From the NCBI GenBank assembly GCA_041862375.1, contig JBGVTE010000141.1:92551-156550 (forward strand): a DNA stretch of 64,000 nucleotides, written 5' to 3'. The stretch's first letter is position 1. The number at the start of each line of letters is the position of its first letter. The stretch is from WVZL01 sp041862375. Lineage in GTDB: Bacteria; Acidobacteriota; Aminicenantia; Aminicenantales; Aminicenantaceae. Below, one piece after another: positions 43,853 through 53,506 of the stretch. The position numbers were made by a program, and so were the translations under genes. The notes beneath the pieces were generated by a model. It was given only the letters and a program-made list of their open reading frames with translations. It was not told the origin of the DNA and did not search any database.

Positions 43853-45049
43853 TTAGAAGAGGTGAAAAACGAACATAGTCGAAGCACTGAGCAGGGCTAC
43901 ACTGAAGTTATCATCTACACCTAAAGGTAATACTTCTGAAGTTGTGGCAACCATTGCTCCTGTTAGATACACATGGAGGGGGAGGGAGGTGAACTGGAGC
44001 ATGATGTATCCTGATATGAGACAGGCATTAAAGTGAGCTAAGCTTCCTTCAAATGTTTTTTCGAATATTTTTGTTCGACCAAAGAGGAGGCCAAAAAATT
44101 TGCTGAAGAAATCACCGAATATCAGGTAAGAGATTGCTAGAGTAGCAATGTTCCTCTCAAAGAGAAGAATCGTTAAAAAGCAGGCAAAGAGAAATAGGGT
44201 TATCGAAGAGAATTTCTTGTATTCTTTTGACTTATAAAGGTCTTTTACGTTTTGGAAGAAAAATATATTTATCTTTTTAGAAAAAAGCCTGATTAAATCA
44301 AGGAGGAGAAAGAAAATAACAATACTTCCGATGAGAACCAACGTCTCTTTTTTATCGGTTTTCATGTAATTAACAATTAAAAGTACTGCCAGAGGCCTTA
44401 AATAAAGACGCCAATTTAACTCTTTTTTAGCTTTTTCAGATGGAGGCTTCAAGAGTTTTTCGTGACGGATATTAAGGATGTTTATAAGGAGGATATAAAC
44501 AATAACCCCCAAGATAAATATCTGATAAATCTGAAAAGGGGAAAATACAATGATGAATATCCCCAGAAGAGGAAGGATGGTTATTCCAACTACCTCTCCT
44601 TTTTTTGCTATGTAAGAAAACGAGATAACAGCGATCGTCAGAAGGATGAGCGTTTCGTAAGGAAGCCAATTCCTTGCGTAAAAGAGAATTAAGTAATAGA
44701 TCAAGATCGCAGTGGCTGTGGCTACACCCTGTCCTCCTCTGAATTTTAGATAAAAGGGAAAGACATGACCTGCAATTGCTGCAAATCCTGCTAGATTGAC
44801 ACAGAGAAGCGGAGCTCCCAAGACATGAGCTATATACATGGCCAAAAGGCCTTTTGAGATATCGAATGAAGCTGTAATTAGGGCCGGTACTGGACCCAGG
44901 GTTTTATAGGTATTTACGGTTCCTGCATTTCGTGTGCCGTGTTCCCTGATATCTATTTTTTTTAGTATTTTCCCTAAAATGTAAGAAGGGGAGATAGATC
45001 CGAGGATGTAGCCTACTAATAAGCAGATTTTCCAAACCATGAACTCCAT
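43853..45049 (-). CDS. PlsY-like acyltransferase fused to CTP-dependent lipid/polyprenol kinase-like domain
   Basis: 398 residues. The N-terminal ~200 follow PlsY (acyl-phosphate:glycerol-3-phosphate acyltransferase): GSISPSYILGK, HGTRNAGTVNTYKTLG and GHVFPFYLKFRGGQGVATA. The usual FKGGKG Lys is Gln here. The C-terminal half resembles the CTP-dependent diacylglycerol/dolichol/phytol kinase family: FGRTKIFEKTFEGSLAHF (323-340) and SEVLPLGVDDNFSVAL (371-386). Many helices throughout. It could couple phosphatidic acid synthesis with lipid phosphorylation. ATG 45040 is a possible alternative start. Confidence 0.75.
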   Translation of the reverse strand: MEFMVWKICLLVGYILGSISPSYILGKILKKIDIREHGTRNAGTVNTYKTLGPVPALITASFDISKGLLAMYIAHVLGAPLLCVNLAGFAAIAGHVFPFYLKFRGGQGVATATAILIYYLILFYARNWLPYETLILLTIAVISFSYIAKKGEVVGITILPLLGIFIIVFSPFQIYQIFILGVIVYILLINILNIRHEKLLKPPSEKAKKELNWRLYLRPLAVLLIVNYMKTDKKETLVLIGSIVIFFLLLDLIRLFSKKINIFFFQNVKDLYKSKEYKKFSSITLFLFACFLTILLFERNIATLAISYLIFGDFFSKFFGLLFGRTKIFEKTFEGSLAHFNACLISGYIMLQFTSLPLHVYLTGAMVATTSEVLPLGVDDNFSVALLSASTMFVFHLF

Positions 45050-45397
45050 AGGAGATATTTGATATTTACCTTTTATCGATGAGGGTGATGGAGAATAGAT
45101 AATTCATAGTAACTTTGGTTTGAATGTAATTTGGCTATGAAATATTATAATTAATAAAAAATAATTTCAAGGAATAAGTCCATATGTAAGGATCTTTTTT
45201 ATAATAAAATCTCTATATCACGGGAAAAAAGATACCTCAAATCCATGGTTATAACTTTTTGCGTGGAAATATGATATATGAATGTGTGAGCAGAACAAAG
45301 GAGTTCTCAAACATCATTTAAAATAAGTTAAAAGTGTAGACCTGACCCTAGAGTGGTTTTGTGGTAAAATTTTCACTCAACGCGGATAAATATTTGA
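45050..45397. other. A+T-rich intergenic region between divergent genes
   Basis: No gene supported. It holds TATCACGGGAAAAAAGAT (45216-45233), repeated with one mismatch at 48334-48351, and GTAGACCTGACCCTAG (45337), a weak relative of the dispersed repeat core. Promoters for the plsY fusion and nnr are expected here. Confidence 0.4.
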
Positions 45398-45436
45398 AAG
45401 GTATAAAAATAAGGTATAAAAATAAGGTATAAAAAT
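45398..45436 (+). repeat. Three perfect tandem copies of a 13-mer before nnr
   Basis: AAGGTATAAAAAT occurs at 45398, 45411 and 45424 without change, ending 12 bases before the nnr ATG. Each copy contains a TATAAA that could act as a -10 element. The ribosome-binding site AAAGGAG follows directly. Confidence 0.85.
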
Positions 45437-45448
45437 AAAGGAGTCTCC

Positions 45449-47002
45449 ATGAAAATACTAAATTCAGCACAAATGAAAAATATCGACCGAACAGCTATCG
45501 AAGAAATAGGAATTATCGGACCGATTTTGATGGAAAATGCAGGATTGCAGATTTTAGAGGCTTTAAGAAGTAAATTTCCCAAACCTCAAAAAGAGACAAT
45601 TGTTGTTGTTGCAGGAAGAGGGAACAATGGCGGCGATGGTCTTGTTGTCGCTCGACACCTCTTCAACCAAGGCTGCAAGATTCAAGTTCTTATCATAGGG
45701 ACAAAAGATAAGGTAAAGGGAGATGCAGCGCTCAATTTAGGAATAGCCGAGAAAATAGGCGTTGAAATATGTGAAATTGCTTCTGATGAAGATTGGAAGC
45801 ATCATAGAGAGAAAGTTCTTCAATCAACTATTCTTATCGATGCCGTATTTGGAACTGGACTTTCTAAGCCGGCTGAAGGTCTTTATGTAAAAGTCATCGA
45901 GGGTATAAATAAATCAAAAGCTTTTAAAATAGCAGTTGATATTCCTTCAGGTCTTTCAACTGATACGTATCACATCATCGGGCCCTGTGTGAAGGCAGAT
46001 TTAACGGTAACATTAGCTGCACCTAAGATTGCGCATGTATTTCCCCCAGCTGAGGAATGTATAGGAGAATTAGTAGTGGCAGATATAAGTATACCATTGT
46101 CTCTCTTTGATGATGATAGTTTGAAGCTGGAATTGGTGGAAAAGAAGAGCCTTGTGCCCTATTTTGATAAACGGAAAAAGGATACTCATAAAGGAACCTA
46201 TGGACATCTTTTTATAATTTCAGGCTCGCTTGGCAAAACCGGGGCTGCTGTTATGGCAGCGAAAGCTGCTCTCAAGATGGGAGCAGGCCTGGTGACAGTG
46301 GGTACTCCCCGGAGTTGCCTCTCTCTTGTGGCTCGCTCCATGGTGGAATTAATGACAGAGCCATTAGCAGAAACAGAAGAAAAAACAATCTCTCACGATG
46401 CTCTAGAAAAAACGTTGACTCTTCTTGAAGGGAAGGATGCTCTCCTCATTGGCCCTGGAATTTCTACCAATGAATCAACCTCTGAATTTGTTTTATCCCT
46501 CATTCCAAAAATTAAGTTGCCAGTTGTTATTGATGCTGACGGTCTGAACATTCTGGCTTCGAATCCTGAACTTCTGAAAGCTTTAGAGCAGACTGCCATT
46601 TTAACTCCTCATCCTGGAGAATTTGCCCGGCTCATTAATCGTTCAACTAGAGAAGTTTTGGAGAGTAAGTTAGAGCTTGTTCCCGAATTTTCATATAAAT
46701 ACCGAGTTTATCTTATACTAAAAAGCTATAAGACTCTTATTTCAACTCCAGAAGGCAATGTATTTATCAATCCCACTGGAAATCCAGGAATGGCCACGGC
46801 TGGCTCAGGTGATGTCCTGAGTGGGATGGTTGCTTCCATGGTTATCCAGGAGAAAAATTTACTTGATGCAATCCTGGCCGCTGTTTACGTCCATGGATTA
46901 TGCGGAGATATTGGAGCACAAAGGCTGGGAGAGAAATTCTTGACTGCTTCAAACATGATCAGGTATATACCTCGAGCTTTAAAAAATATGGAGGAGAATT
47001 AA
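45449..47002 (+). CDS. nnr: Bifunctional NAD(P)H-hydrate epimerase/dehydratase
   Basis: 517 residues. N-terminal YjeF_N epimerase domain (MENAG near residue 28, GRGNNGGDGLVVARHL, DAVFGTG) and C-terminal ribokinase-like dehydratase domain (KGTYGHLFIISGS, LTPHPGEFARL, GMATAGSGDVLSGM). Repairs hydrated NAD(P)H using ADP or ATP. AAAGGAG lies ahead of the ATG, preceded by a 13-base tandem repeat. Confidence 0.95.
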   Translation: MKILNSAQMKNIDRTAIEEIGIIGPILMENAGLQILEALRSKFPKPQKETIVVVAGRGNNGGDGLVVARHLFNQGCKIQVLIIGTKDKVKGDAALNLGIAEKIGVEICEIASDEDWKHHREKVLQSTILIDAVFGTGLSKPAEGLYVKVIEGINKSKAFKIAVDIPSGLSTDTYHIIGPCVKADLTVTLAAPKIAHVFPPAEECIGELVVADISIPLSLFDDDSLKLELVEKKSLVPYFDKRKKDTHKGTYGHLFIISGSLGKTGAAVMAAKAALKMGAGLVTVGTPRSCLSLVARSMVELMTEPLAETEEKTISHDALEKTLTLLEGKDALLIGPGISTNESTSEFVLSLIPKIKLPVVIDADGLNILASNPELLKALEQTAILTPHPGEFARLINRSTREVLESKLELVPEFSYKYRVYLILKSYKTLISTPEGNVFINPTGNPGMATAGSGDVLSGMVASMVIQEKNLLDAILAAVYVHGLCGDIGAQRLGEKFLTASNMIRYIPRALKNMEEN

Positions 47003-47089
47003 GGTAAGAATTGTCGCTGGCAGTAGATAAAATTATAAGTAGAAGCTCGAAAAGAAATAAAAGTAAGTCAAAACTTTAAAGTGCTTAAG

Positions 47090-47521
47090 ATGTCAAAGAG
47101 TAGGCAAAGAGAGGAGAATTATATAACAAACTCTGAGCATGAGACTTTTCTCCTCGGCAAGAAACTGGCTGAGAGTTTTAGAGGTGAAGAAGTTGTTCTC
47201 TTAATTGGTGAACTTGGAGCGGGGAAAACAGTTTTTACCAAAGGTATAGCTTCGGGTCTGGGGCTCAAGGATATCCATCAAGTCTGCAGTCCCTCTTTTA
47301 CTCTGGTTAACATCTACCGAGCAAAGCACGTCATTTATCATGTTGACCTCTATCGTCTTGAAAAAAGTGAGGAAATCATCGATTTAGGCTGGGAAGATTT
47401 CCTCGGACAGGGAGTTATTGTTGTCGAGTGGGCTGAAAAAATTGCATTTAAACTGGAAGCAATAAAGGCTATTTTCAAGGTAGGAAAAGAATATCAGAGA
47501 GAAATAAAAATACTGAGTTAA
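47090..47521 (+). CDS. tsaE: tRNA t6A biosynthesis ATPase TsaE
   Basis: 143 residues from ATG 47090 (GTG 47081 also possible). P-loop GELGAGKT, SPSFTLVN, HVDLYRLEK and VVEWAEKI are the family motifs. TsaE acts with TsaB/TsaD to make N6-threonylcarbamoyl-adenosine in tRNA. It lies 87 bases after nnr, a widespread gene pair. It ends four bases before the convergent thiE. Confidence 0.95.
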   Translation: MSKSRQREENYITNSEHETFLLGKKLAESFRGEEVVLLIGELGAGKTVFTKGIASGLGLKDIHQVCSPSFTLVNIYRAKHVIYHVDLYRLEKSEEIIDLGWEDFLGQGVIVVEWAEKIAFKLEAIKAIFKVGKEYQREIKILS

Positions 47522-47525
47522 GATT

Positions 47526-48170
47526 TTACCTTTGCTTTCTTCCTTCCTTCTCAATTGCTTTAACTAATTCTCTTGCTGTATGTCTGATGTTTTCAGAAGT
47601 CAATATTGCAGAGACAACTGCCACGCCATCAGCGCCAGCTTTAATAGTGTCTCCTGCGTTTTCGGAATTAATTCCGCCTATAGCTAAGACTGGAATTTTT
47701 ACTTCTTTTGTTATGTTTTGAAGGCCTCTGAGGCCAAGGAGAGGCCTTAAATTTTTTTTGGTTTGAGTAAAGAATACAGGACCTGCCCCCAGGTAATTTG
47801 CTCCGCCTTTTTCAGCGTCTGTGGCTTCTTTGACTGTATTGACAGAGACTCCGATAAGTTTGTTCGCGCCCATAATTTTTCGGGCAAAAAAAAGAGGTAA
47901 GTCACGCTGACCAAGGTGAACTCCCTCTGCCTCACACGATAAGGCAATGTCTATTCTATCGTTAATGATTAAGGGAATATTTTTTGCCTTTAGAATCTCT
48001 GCTGACTTTTGTCCAATTTCAAGGAATTCTCTGGTCTTGAGTTTTTTTCCTCTGAGCTGAACAATGGTGACTCCCCCTTCAACAGCTTCTGAGATACAGG
48101 AGATGATATTTTTTTCTCCAGCAACCTCAGCATCTGCTACGAGGCAAAGTTTCCAATCGATATTTTTCAT
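47526..48170 (-). CDS. thiE: Thiamine phosphate synthase
   Basis: 214 residues, TIM barrel. VQLRGKKLKTREF, INDRIDIAL, GVHLGQRDLP, GVSVNT, LGAGPVFFTQTKKN and IGGINSENA match ThiE, which joins HMP-PP and thiazole phosphate. Usual order of conserved residues is intact. No other thiamin genes or THI box were seen nearby; a palindrome ATGAACTTATGTTCAT overlaps the start codon. Confidence 0.93.
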   Translation of the reverse strand: MKNIDWKLCLVADAEVAGEKNIISCISEAVEGGVTIVQLRGKKLKTREFLEIGQKSAEILKAKNIPLIINDRIDIALSCEAEGVHLGQRDLPLFFARKIMGANKLIGVSVNTVKEATDAEKGGANYLGAGPVFFTQTKKNLRPLLGLRGLQNITKEVKIPVLAIGGINSENAGDTIKAGADGVAVVSAILTSENIRHTARELVKAIEKEGRKQR

Positions 48171-48445
48171 GAACTTATGTTCATAAGGCTAATTAATTTT
48201 AAAATAAGGTCATCTTAAAAAATTATAACAAGTCGAGTACATTCAAACAAGATATCATTGCTTCATGTTAGAATCACATTTTTCATAAAGTTAAAAATGA
48301 GATATAAGCCACATACCCACGCTTTTCTTTCCTTATCACGGAAAAAAAGATGCTTAGCTTCCATTCAAGCGAATTGAAATAGGGGTGCAATTTTAGTATA
48401 TATATAAGTTTAGAATATTGATAGAAATTAAAGGAGCAGCAAAAA

Positions 48446-49495
48446 ATGAACATAATCACTGATATAGCAAATTTTATTTTGGCCAATGTTTATTTGAAAT
48501 TCCTCTTTGTTACAGTCATTGCCATTATTGTTGCTTTCTTAGCTAAGGTTATCTTAAGAAATGTATTGAAGCCTCTTACTAAAAAAACCAAGACCAAGGT
48601 TGATGATTTGGTCATTAAGAGTCTTTCTTCTATAATTTTCTACATCGTTTTAGTATTGGGCTTCAGGATTGCTCTCCAGTTTTTTAAATTGAAGACAACT
48701 GTTTACAATAGTTTGATTGATACGCTGTTGATAATTGTTATATCCGTTTTTTTTACCAGAATTATTCACAATTTTGCCCACCAATGGATGAAGGAATGGA
48801 AGTTTAAGACAAAAGGATCTGCAGATGAAAGACTTATCCCCTTACTCCAAAAAATTTTAAAGGCAGTAGTCATCATTTTAGCTATAATTTTTATTTTTAG
48901 TGCCTGGCATATAAACATAAGTCCTCTTTTAGCTACCGCAGGAATTGCAGGTCTTGCTGTCGGCCTGGCTGTTAAAGATAGCCTGGCCAATATCCTTGGT
49001 GGTCTTCAGCTCGTTTTAGATAAAACTTTCAAAGTAGGAGATAAGGTAGAGTTAGAGTCAGGAGAACTGGGAGTTATTTTAGATATCGGTTTGAGAAGCA
49101 CAAAATTAAGGACTTATGATAATGAGGTAATATTTATCCCGAACGGTGCCCTGGCTAATGCTAAGATAAAAAATTACACTCACCCTGATTTATCAATTCG
49201 AGTTAATGTTAATTTTGGCGTTGTATACGGTTCTGATACAGAAAGAGTAAGACAGGTTGTTTTGGAAGCAATCCAGAAAATAGATACGGTCCTTGAAGAT
49301 CCCCCCTCAGAAGTCATTTTCACAAAAATGTCAGATTTTTCACTTGATTTTATAGCCAGAGCCTGGGTTAAGTCTTATACAGAAGCTTATTCCACGTGGC
49401 TTAAGATGACAGATGAAATATACAATGCATTAAATAAAGCTAATATAGGAATTCCATTCCCCACTCATACGGTGTACAGCAAAAAGGTTGATTAG
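48446..49495 (+). CDS. MscS-family mechanosensitive channel
   Basis: 349 residues. Four predicted N-terminal helices, then the pore helix with GLAVGLAVKDSLANILGGL (residues ~171-189) and the beta domain VGDKVELESGELGVILDIGL with RSTKLRTYDNEVIFIPNG. AAAGGAG is upstream. The protein releases solutes on membrane tension. The 275-base gap before it has no gene. Confidence 0.92.
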   Translation: MNIITDIANFILANVYLKFLFVTVIAIIVAFLAKVILRNVLKPLTKKTKTKVDDLVIKSLSSIIFYIVLVLGFRIALQFFKLKTTVYNSLIDTLLIIVISVFFTRIIHNFAHQWMKEWKFKTKGSADERLIPLLQKILKAVVIILAIIFIFSAWHINISPLLATAGIAGLAVGLAVKDSLANILGGLQLVLDKTFKVGDKVELESGELGVILDIGLRSTKLRTYDNEVIFIPNGALANAKIKNYTHPDLSIRVNVNFGVVYGSDTERVRQVVLEAIQKIDTVLEDPPSEVIFTKMSDFSLDFIARAWVKSYTEAYSTWLKMTDEIYNALNKANIGIPFPTHTVYSKKVD

Positions 49496-49689
49496 AAAAG
49501 ATATACTGCGAGCGAGAGTTAATAGCGTTAAAAATCTGAACGGTAGCGAATCCATCCCCAAATGCCCCTTATATGAATAGCTTTATTTAATCACGGTTTT
49601 GGATATGCACTCGGACCTCCTTTATTTGTTGACATAAGATTACTTTTATTCTTAAATTAAAACAAATTTGCTTCAGAAAGGATTCAAAG

Positions 49690-50226
49690 ATGATCACACA
49701 GGCCAAAAATAAGATATGTGAGGTAAAGGATTTCCCCAAGCCAGGAATAGGATTTAAAGATATCACTCCTTTAGTACAGGATGCAGGCTGCTACAATCAT
49801 GTAATCGATAAGATTGCTGCTTGGGCAAAGGAAAGAGAGCCTGAGATTGTAGCTGGAATTGAGTCAAGAGGATTCATCTTTGCAGCTCCTGTGGCCCATC
49901 ATTTAAAGCTAGGTTTGTCCATAATAAGAAAAAAAGGAAAACTTCCTCGTAAAACAGTATGTGTTCGTGCTCCGAATGAGTATGCATTAGAGTACTTTGA
50001 AATGCATACTGACAGCATTCTTCCCTCCCAGAGAGTTCTTATAGTTGACGACCTCATAGCCACTGGTTCATCTTCTATTGGCGCTATTGACCTGATAAAG
50101 AAGTTGGGAGGGAAAATAGTTGGATTTGTTTCAGTGGTAGAACTGAGTTTTTTAAAGGGAGTAGAGTGCATCAAGAAAGCTCATCCAGATGTGGAAATTC
50201 TTAGCTTGATTCAATTTGAAAAATAG
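49690..50226 (+). CDS. apt: Adenine phosphoribosyltransferase
   Basis: 178 residues. FKDITPLVQD, GIESRGFIFAAPVA and the PRPP loop VLIVDDLIATGSS identify Apt, which converts adenine and PRPP into AMP. AAAGGA precedes the ATG. The purine permease gene follows nine bases later, making a salvage operon of uptake plus phosphoribosylation. Confidence 0.95.
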   Translation: MITQAKNKICEVKDFPKPGIGFKDITPLVQDAGCYNHVIDKIAAWAKEREPEIVAGIESRGFIFAAPVAHHLKLGLSIIRKKGKLPRKTVCVRAPNEYALEYFEMHTDSILPSQRVLIVDDLIATGSSSIGAIDLIKKLGGKIVGFVSVVELSFLKGVECIKKAHPDVEILSLIQFEK

Positions 50227-50235
50227 GGGGAAATA

Positions 50236-51558
50236 GTGAATTTTTTAGATCGTTTTTTCAAGCTCCAAGAAAATAATACAACGCTGAGGCAAGAATTAGT
50301 GGGTGGGACAACTACGTTTATGACTCTGTCTTATATTATTTTTGTTCAGCCTGCTATCCTCTCGGCAACCGGGATGGATAAAGGCGCAGTCATGTTTGCC
50401 ACCTGTATATCCAGTGCATTGGCTACCCTGTTGATGGGTCTTATAGCGAAATATCCGATTGCATTAGCTCCTGGTATGGGCCTCAACCTCTTCTTCGCAG
50501 TTAGTGTTTGCGGCACAATGGGATACTCGTGGCAGGTTGCCCTGGGAGCTGTCTTCATATCAGGGTCTATTTTCATTATCCTCTCTCTACTTGGAGTATG
50601 GGAGACATTAGTAGCTGCTGTTCCTGATTCTCTCAAACACGCCATTGCAGTAGGAATAGGGCTTTTTATAGCTCTTGTTGGGCTTGAGTATGGAGGGATT
50701 GTGGTTGATACACCAGGAGTCTTGGTAGGCTTGGGAGACCTGACAAGTAAGCCTATTGCTCTCGTTTTATTCGGGGTAGTTCTTACTGCGGCGCTCATGG
50801 CACTTAGAGTCCCTGGAGCTATTCTTATAGGAATCTTAGCTACTGCAGTGCTCGGTATTCCGCTTGGAATAGTTAAATACCACGGTATACTGGCTTCTCC
50901 TCCGAGCGCTTTGCCTACTTTATTCAAGTTAGATATCTTGGGTGCCTTAAAAACAGGGCTTATAACTGTGATTTTTACTTTTTTCTTCATTGACCTTTTC
51001 GACACAATGGGAACACTTATTGGGGTGAGTGCTCCTGCTGGGTTTCTCAAGGAAGGGAAACTTCCTCGGGCAAACAAGGCTATGCTTTCCGATGCTGTTG
51101 GAACAGTAAGCGGTGCGTTCCTTGGAACCTCGACAGTCACAAGCTATATCGAGAGTATAACAGGAATAGCCCAAGGTGCGAGAACAGGATTGGCTAATGT
51201 ATTTACGTCTCTCCTATTCTTTGTTGCTCTTTTTTTCAGTCCTTTAGTTGAGATGGTAGGAGGAGAATACGTCTACAAGGACATGGTTCTCCGTCCTGTG
51301 ATTGCTCCTCCCTTAATCATCGTTGGTTATTTGATGATGAGATGTGTTGCCTACATAGATTGGGAGGATTTAACTGAAGCAATTCCTGCCTTTTTAACTA
51401 TTATAATTATGCCGTTGGCTCTCAGCATTACAGAAGGAATTGCTTTCGGATTTATTTCGTATTCTCTCTTGAAGCTTGTTACAGGAAAGGGAAGGGCAGT
51501 TCACTGGGTAATTTACCTTTTTGCTGTGCTGTTTGTGGTTCGTTATTTGATTAAATAA
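50236..51558 (+). CDS. NCS2-family purine permease (AzgA-like)
   Basis: 440 residues starting at GTG 50236, with TAGGGGGAAA just upstream. About twelve to fourteen helices. Motifs of the adenine/guanine/hypoxanthine AzgA group: LVGGTTTFMTLSYIIFVQP, ALAPGMGLNLFF, FIDLFDTMGTLIGV and GTSTVTSYIESITGIAQGAR. It imports purine bases with protons. The gene is next to apt, supporting purine salvage. Confidence 0.92.
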   Translation: MNFLDRFFKLQENNTTLRQELVGGTTTFMTLSYIIFVQPAILSATGMDKGAVMFATCISSALATLLMGLIAKYPIALAPGMGLNLFFAVSVCGTMGYSWQVALGAVFISGSIFIILSLLGVWETLVAAVPDSLKHAIAVGIGLFIALVGLEYGGIVVDTPGVLVGLGDLTSKPIALVLFGVVLTAALMALRVPGAILIGILATAVLGIPLGIVKYHGILASPPSALPTLFKLDILGALKTGLITVIFTFFFIDLFDTMGTLIGVSAPAGFLKEGKLPRANKAMLSDAVGTVSGAFLGTSTVTSYIESITGIAQGARTGLANVFTSLLFFVALFFSPLVEMVGGEYVYKDMVLRPVIAPPLIIVGYLMMRCVAYIDWEDLTEAIPAFLTIIIMPLALSITEGIAFGFISYSLLKLVTGKGRAVHWVIYLFAVLFVVRYLIK

Positions 51559-51690
51559 GCAAGAAAAAAGGCTTCAAGATATAGTTAATAAAGAGGGTAA
51601 ACTCCAGAGATAAAGCTTAAATCATACGAGTTATCGAATATCAGAAATAACCAACTGTCCAAGGTTTTAAGAAAGGAGATCATTAAACTT

Positions 51691-53460
51691 ATGATGGAAA
51701 AAAAACTGGAATCAAAGAGAATTAATTTAATCATTGCTTTTTTAATAATCATTATTACTGGCACGTGTGCCCGGATTCCGCATAAACCCCAGCTATTTTT
51801 TGGCCCGGGAGAGGGAAAGTGGGTAAATAAAACAATGGAGAAAATGACTATAGAGGAAAAGATCGGGCAGATGGTGGTATTGCGGTATTCAGGCTACTTT
51901 GTTAACAGAGACAGTGATTACATAAAAAGGCTTGAATCGTTAATTGTGGAGCGAAAAATCGGAGGCTTAATTCTTTCTGGAGGAGAGGCGTACGAAACCG
52001 CCTATTTGACGAACATGTTCCAGAATATGGCAAAAACACCATTACTTATTGCTTCAGACTTCGAAAGGGGAGCAGGGAATCAGATTAGAGGAGCTACTAA
52101 ATTTCCCCCTCTGATGGGTATTGGAGCGACTGGTTCAGAAGAGCTGGCTTATCAAATGGGGAAAATTACTGCTGTTGAAGGAAGAGCCATGGGAATTCAT
52201 GTGACATATGCTCCTGTGGTCGATGTTAATATCAATCCCATAAATCCCATAATAAATGCCCGGTCCTTTGGAGAGGATCCAGAGCAGGTAAGCCTCTTGG
52301 CAAAGGCGTTCATAAGGGGCTGTCAGGAAAATGGTCTAATAGCCACAGCCAAGCATTTCCCTGGTCACGGGGATACTGATCTCGATTCCCACAGTCACCT
52401 TCCGACTGTAAATGCTGATCGAGAACGCCTGGAAAAAGTGGAGCTCTATCCTTTTAAACAGGCCATTGAGGCTGGTGTTCAGGCCATTATGACAGCTCAT
52501 ATTCACCTCCCTGCCCTTGATTCCACACCAGACCTTCCCGCCACTCTTTCTCCTGTGATCCTTACAGAACTTTTAAGAAAAAGGCTTCGTTTTAAAGGAA
52601 TAGTTGTTACTGATTCCATGGGAATGGGAGGAGTTACTACACTTTACGGCCCCGAGGAGGCGGCAATGATGGCTGTCAAGGCTGGAGTTGATATGGTGCT
52701 TCTTCCCCCTAAACCTGAGCAGGTTATTGGTGCGCTCATCAAGGCAGTCTCATCAGGGGATATTTCTGAAAAAAGAATTGATGTTTCTGTGAAAAGAATT
52801 CTTGAAGCAAAAGCACGCCTTGGGCTTCATAGGGAGAGATTAGTGGAAATGGATTCTATTGGCACGATTGTAGCTTCCAAAGCACATCTTCAGCAGGCTG
52901 CAAGAACATTTGAGCACTCAGTAACTCTTGTGAAAAACGACGAAGAGGTTCTTCCTATTTCTAACTCAACAGAAAAAATTGCTGTCTTTTCCTTAAGCAG
53001 TGACCCCGGGAGTTATTATGCAGGCAGGAGTTTTGTCAGTGAGGTACAAAAAAGATGTCCTTACCTAATTAGTTTCTACGCTGATTGTTATACTGGGGAC
53101 GAGTTTATCAAGCAAGGAGTAGAAAACGCTTCAAATGCACAGGTGGTTATTTGTGCTCTTTTCTCTAGTCTTCGAGCGTGGAAGGGGAGTGTAGACCTCG
53201 AGCCGAGGCATATTCAACTCGTCAAAGAATTAGCTAAAGGTCCTTATCCAGTTTCCGTGGTTTCATTTGGAAGTCCATATTTTTTACGCCATTTTCCTGA
53301 AGTCGATTCATACCTCTGCGCCTACCGGGATACACCACAAGCTCAGGAGGCTGCAGCCAAAGCCCTTTTTGGGGAAATAGAAGTTAAGGGGAAATTACCT
53401 GTGACTCTTCCAGGCCTCTATCCTATAGGTCATGGTCTGGTTTTACAAAAAAGCGAGTAA
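51691..53460 (+). CDS. Glycoside hydrolase family 3, NagZ-like beta-N-acetylhexosaminidase
   Basis: 589 residues. One N-terminal hydrophobic segment (residues ~11-26, ending TGTC) predicts export or anchoring; the lipobox is poor. The GH3 barrel has KHFPGHGDTDLDSHSHLP (residues 221-238) with the Asp/His dyad (Asp232, His234) specific to NagZ-type enzymes and the nucleophile Asp308 in VTDSMGM. A C-terminal alpha/beta domain follows. NagZ of Gram-negatives is cytoplasmic and cleaves GlcNAc from muropeptides; here the enzyme appears to act outside the cytoplasm. GAAAGGAG is upstream. Confidence 0.88.
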   Translation: MMEKKLESKRINLIIAFLIIIITGTCARIPHKPQLFFGPGEGKWVNKTMEKMTIEEKIGQMVVLRYSGYFVNRDSDYIKRLESLIVERKIGGLILSGGEAYETAYLTNMFQNMAKTPLLIASDFERGAGNQIRGATKFPPLMGIGATGSEELAYQMGKITAVEGRAMGIHVTYAPVVDVNINPINPIINARSFGEDPEQVSLLAKAFIRGCQENGLIATAKHFPGHGDTDLDSHSHLPTVNADRERLEKVELYPFKQAIEAGVQAIMTAHIHLPALDSTPDLPATLSPVILTELLRKRLRFKGIVVTDSMGMGGVTTLYGPEEAAMMAVKAGVDMVLLPPKPEQVIGALIKAVSSGDISEKRIDVSVKRILEAKARLGLHRERLVEMDSIGTIVASKAHLQQAARTFEHSVTLVKNDEEVLPISNSTEKIAVFSLSSDPGSYYAGRSFVSEVQKRCPYLISFYADCYTGDEFIKQGVENASNAQVVICALFSSLRAWKGSVDLEPRHIQLVKELAKGPYPVSVVSFGSPYFLRHFPEVDSYLCAYRDTPQAQEAAAKALFGEIEVKGKLPVTLPGLYPIGHGLVLQKSE

Positions 53461-53506
53461 ATAAGTATCTCCAATAAGGGACTTTAATCAGGGGAAAGTT
53501 CTACTT

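Noticed and set aside
45398..45436. Tandem 13-mers as a CRISPR array
   Set aside because: Repeats are directly adjacent with no spacers and no cas genes are in the window.
50346..51140. 264-residue minus-strand ORF
   Set aside because: Antisense to the NCS2 permease; Pro/Ser/Thr-rich shadow with no motif or ribosome-binding site.
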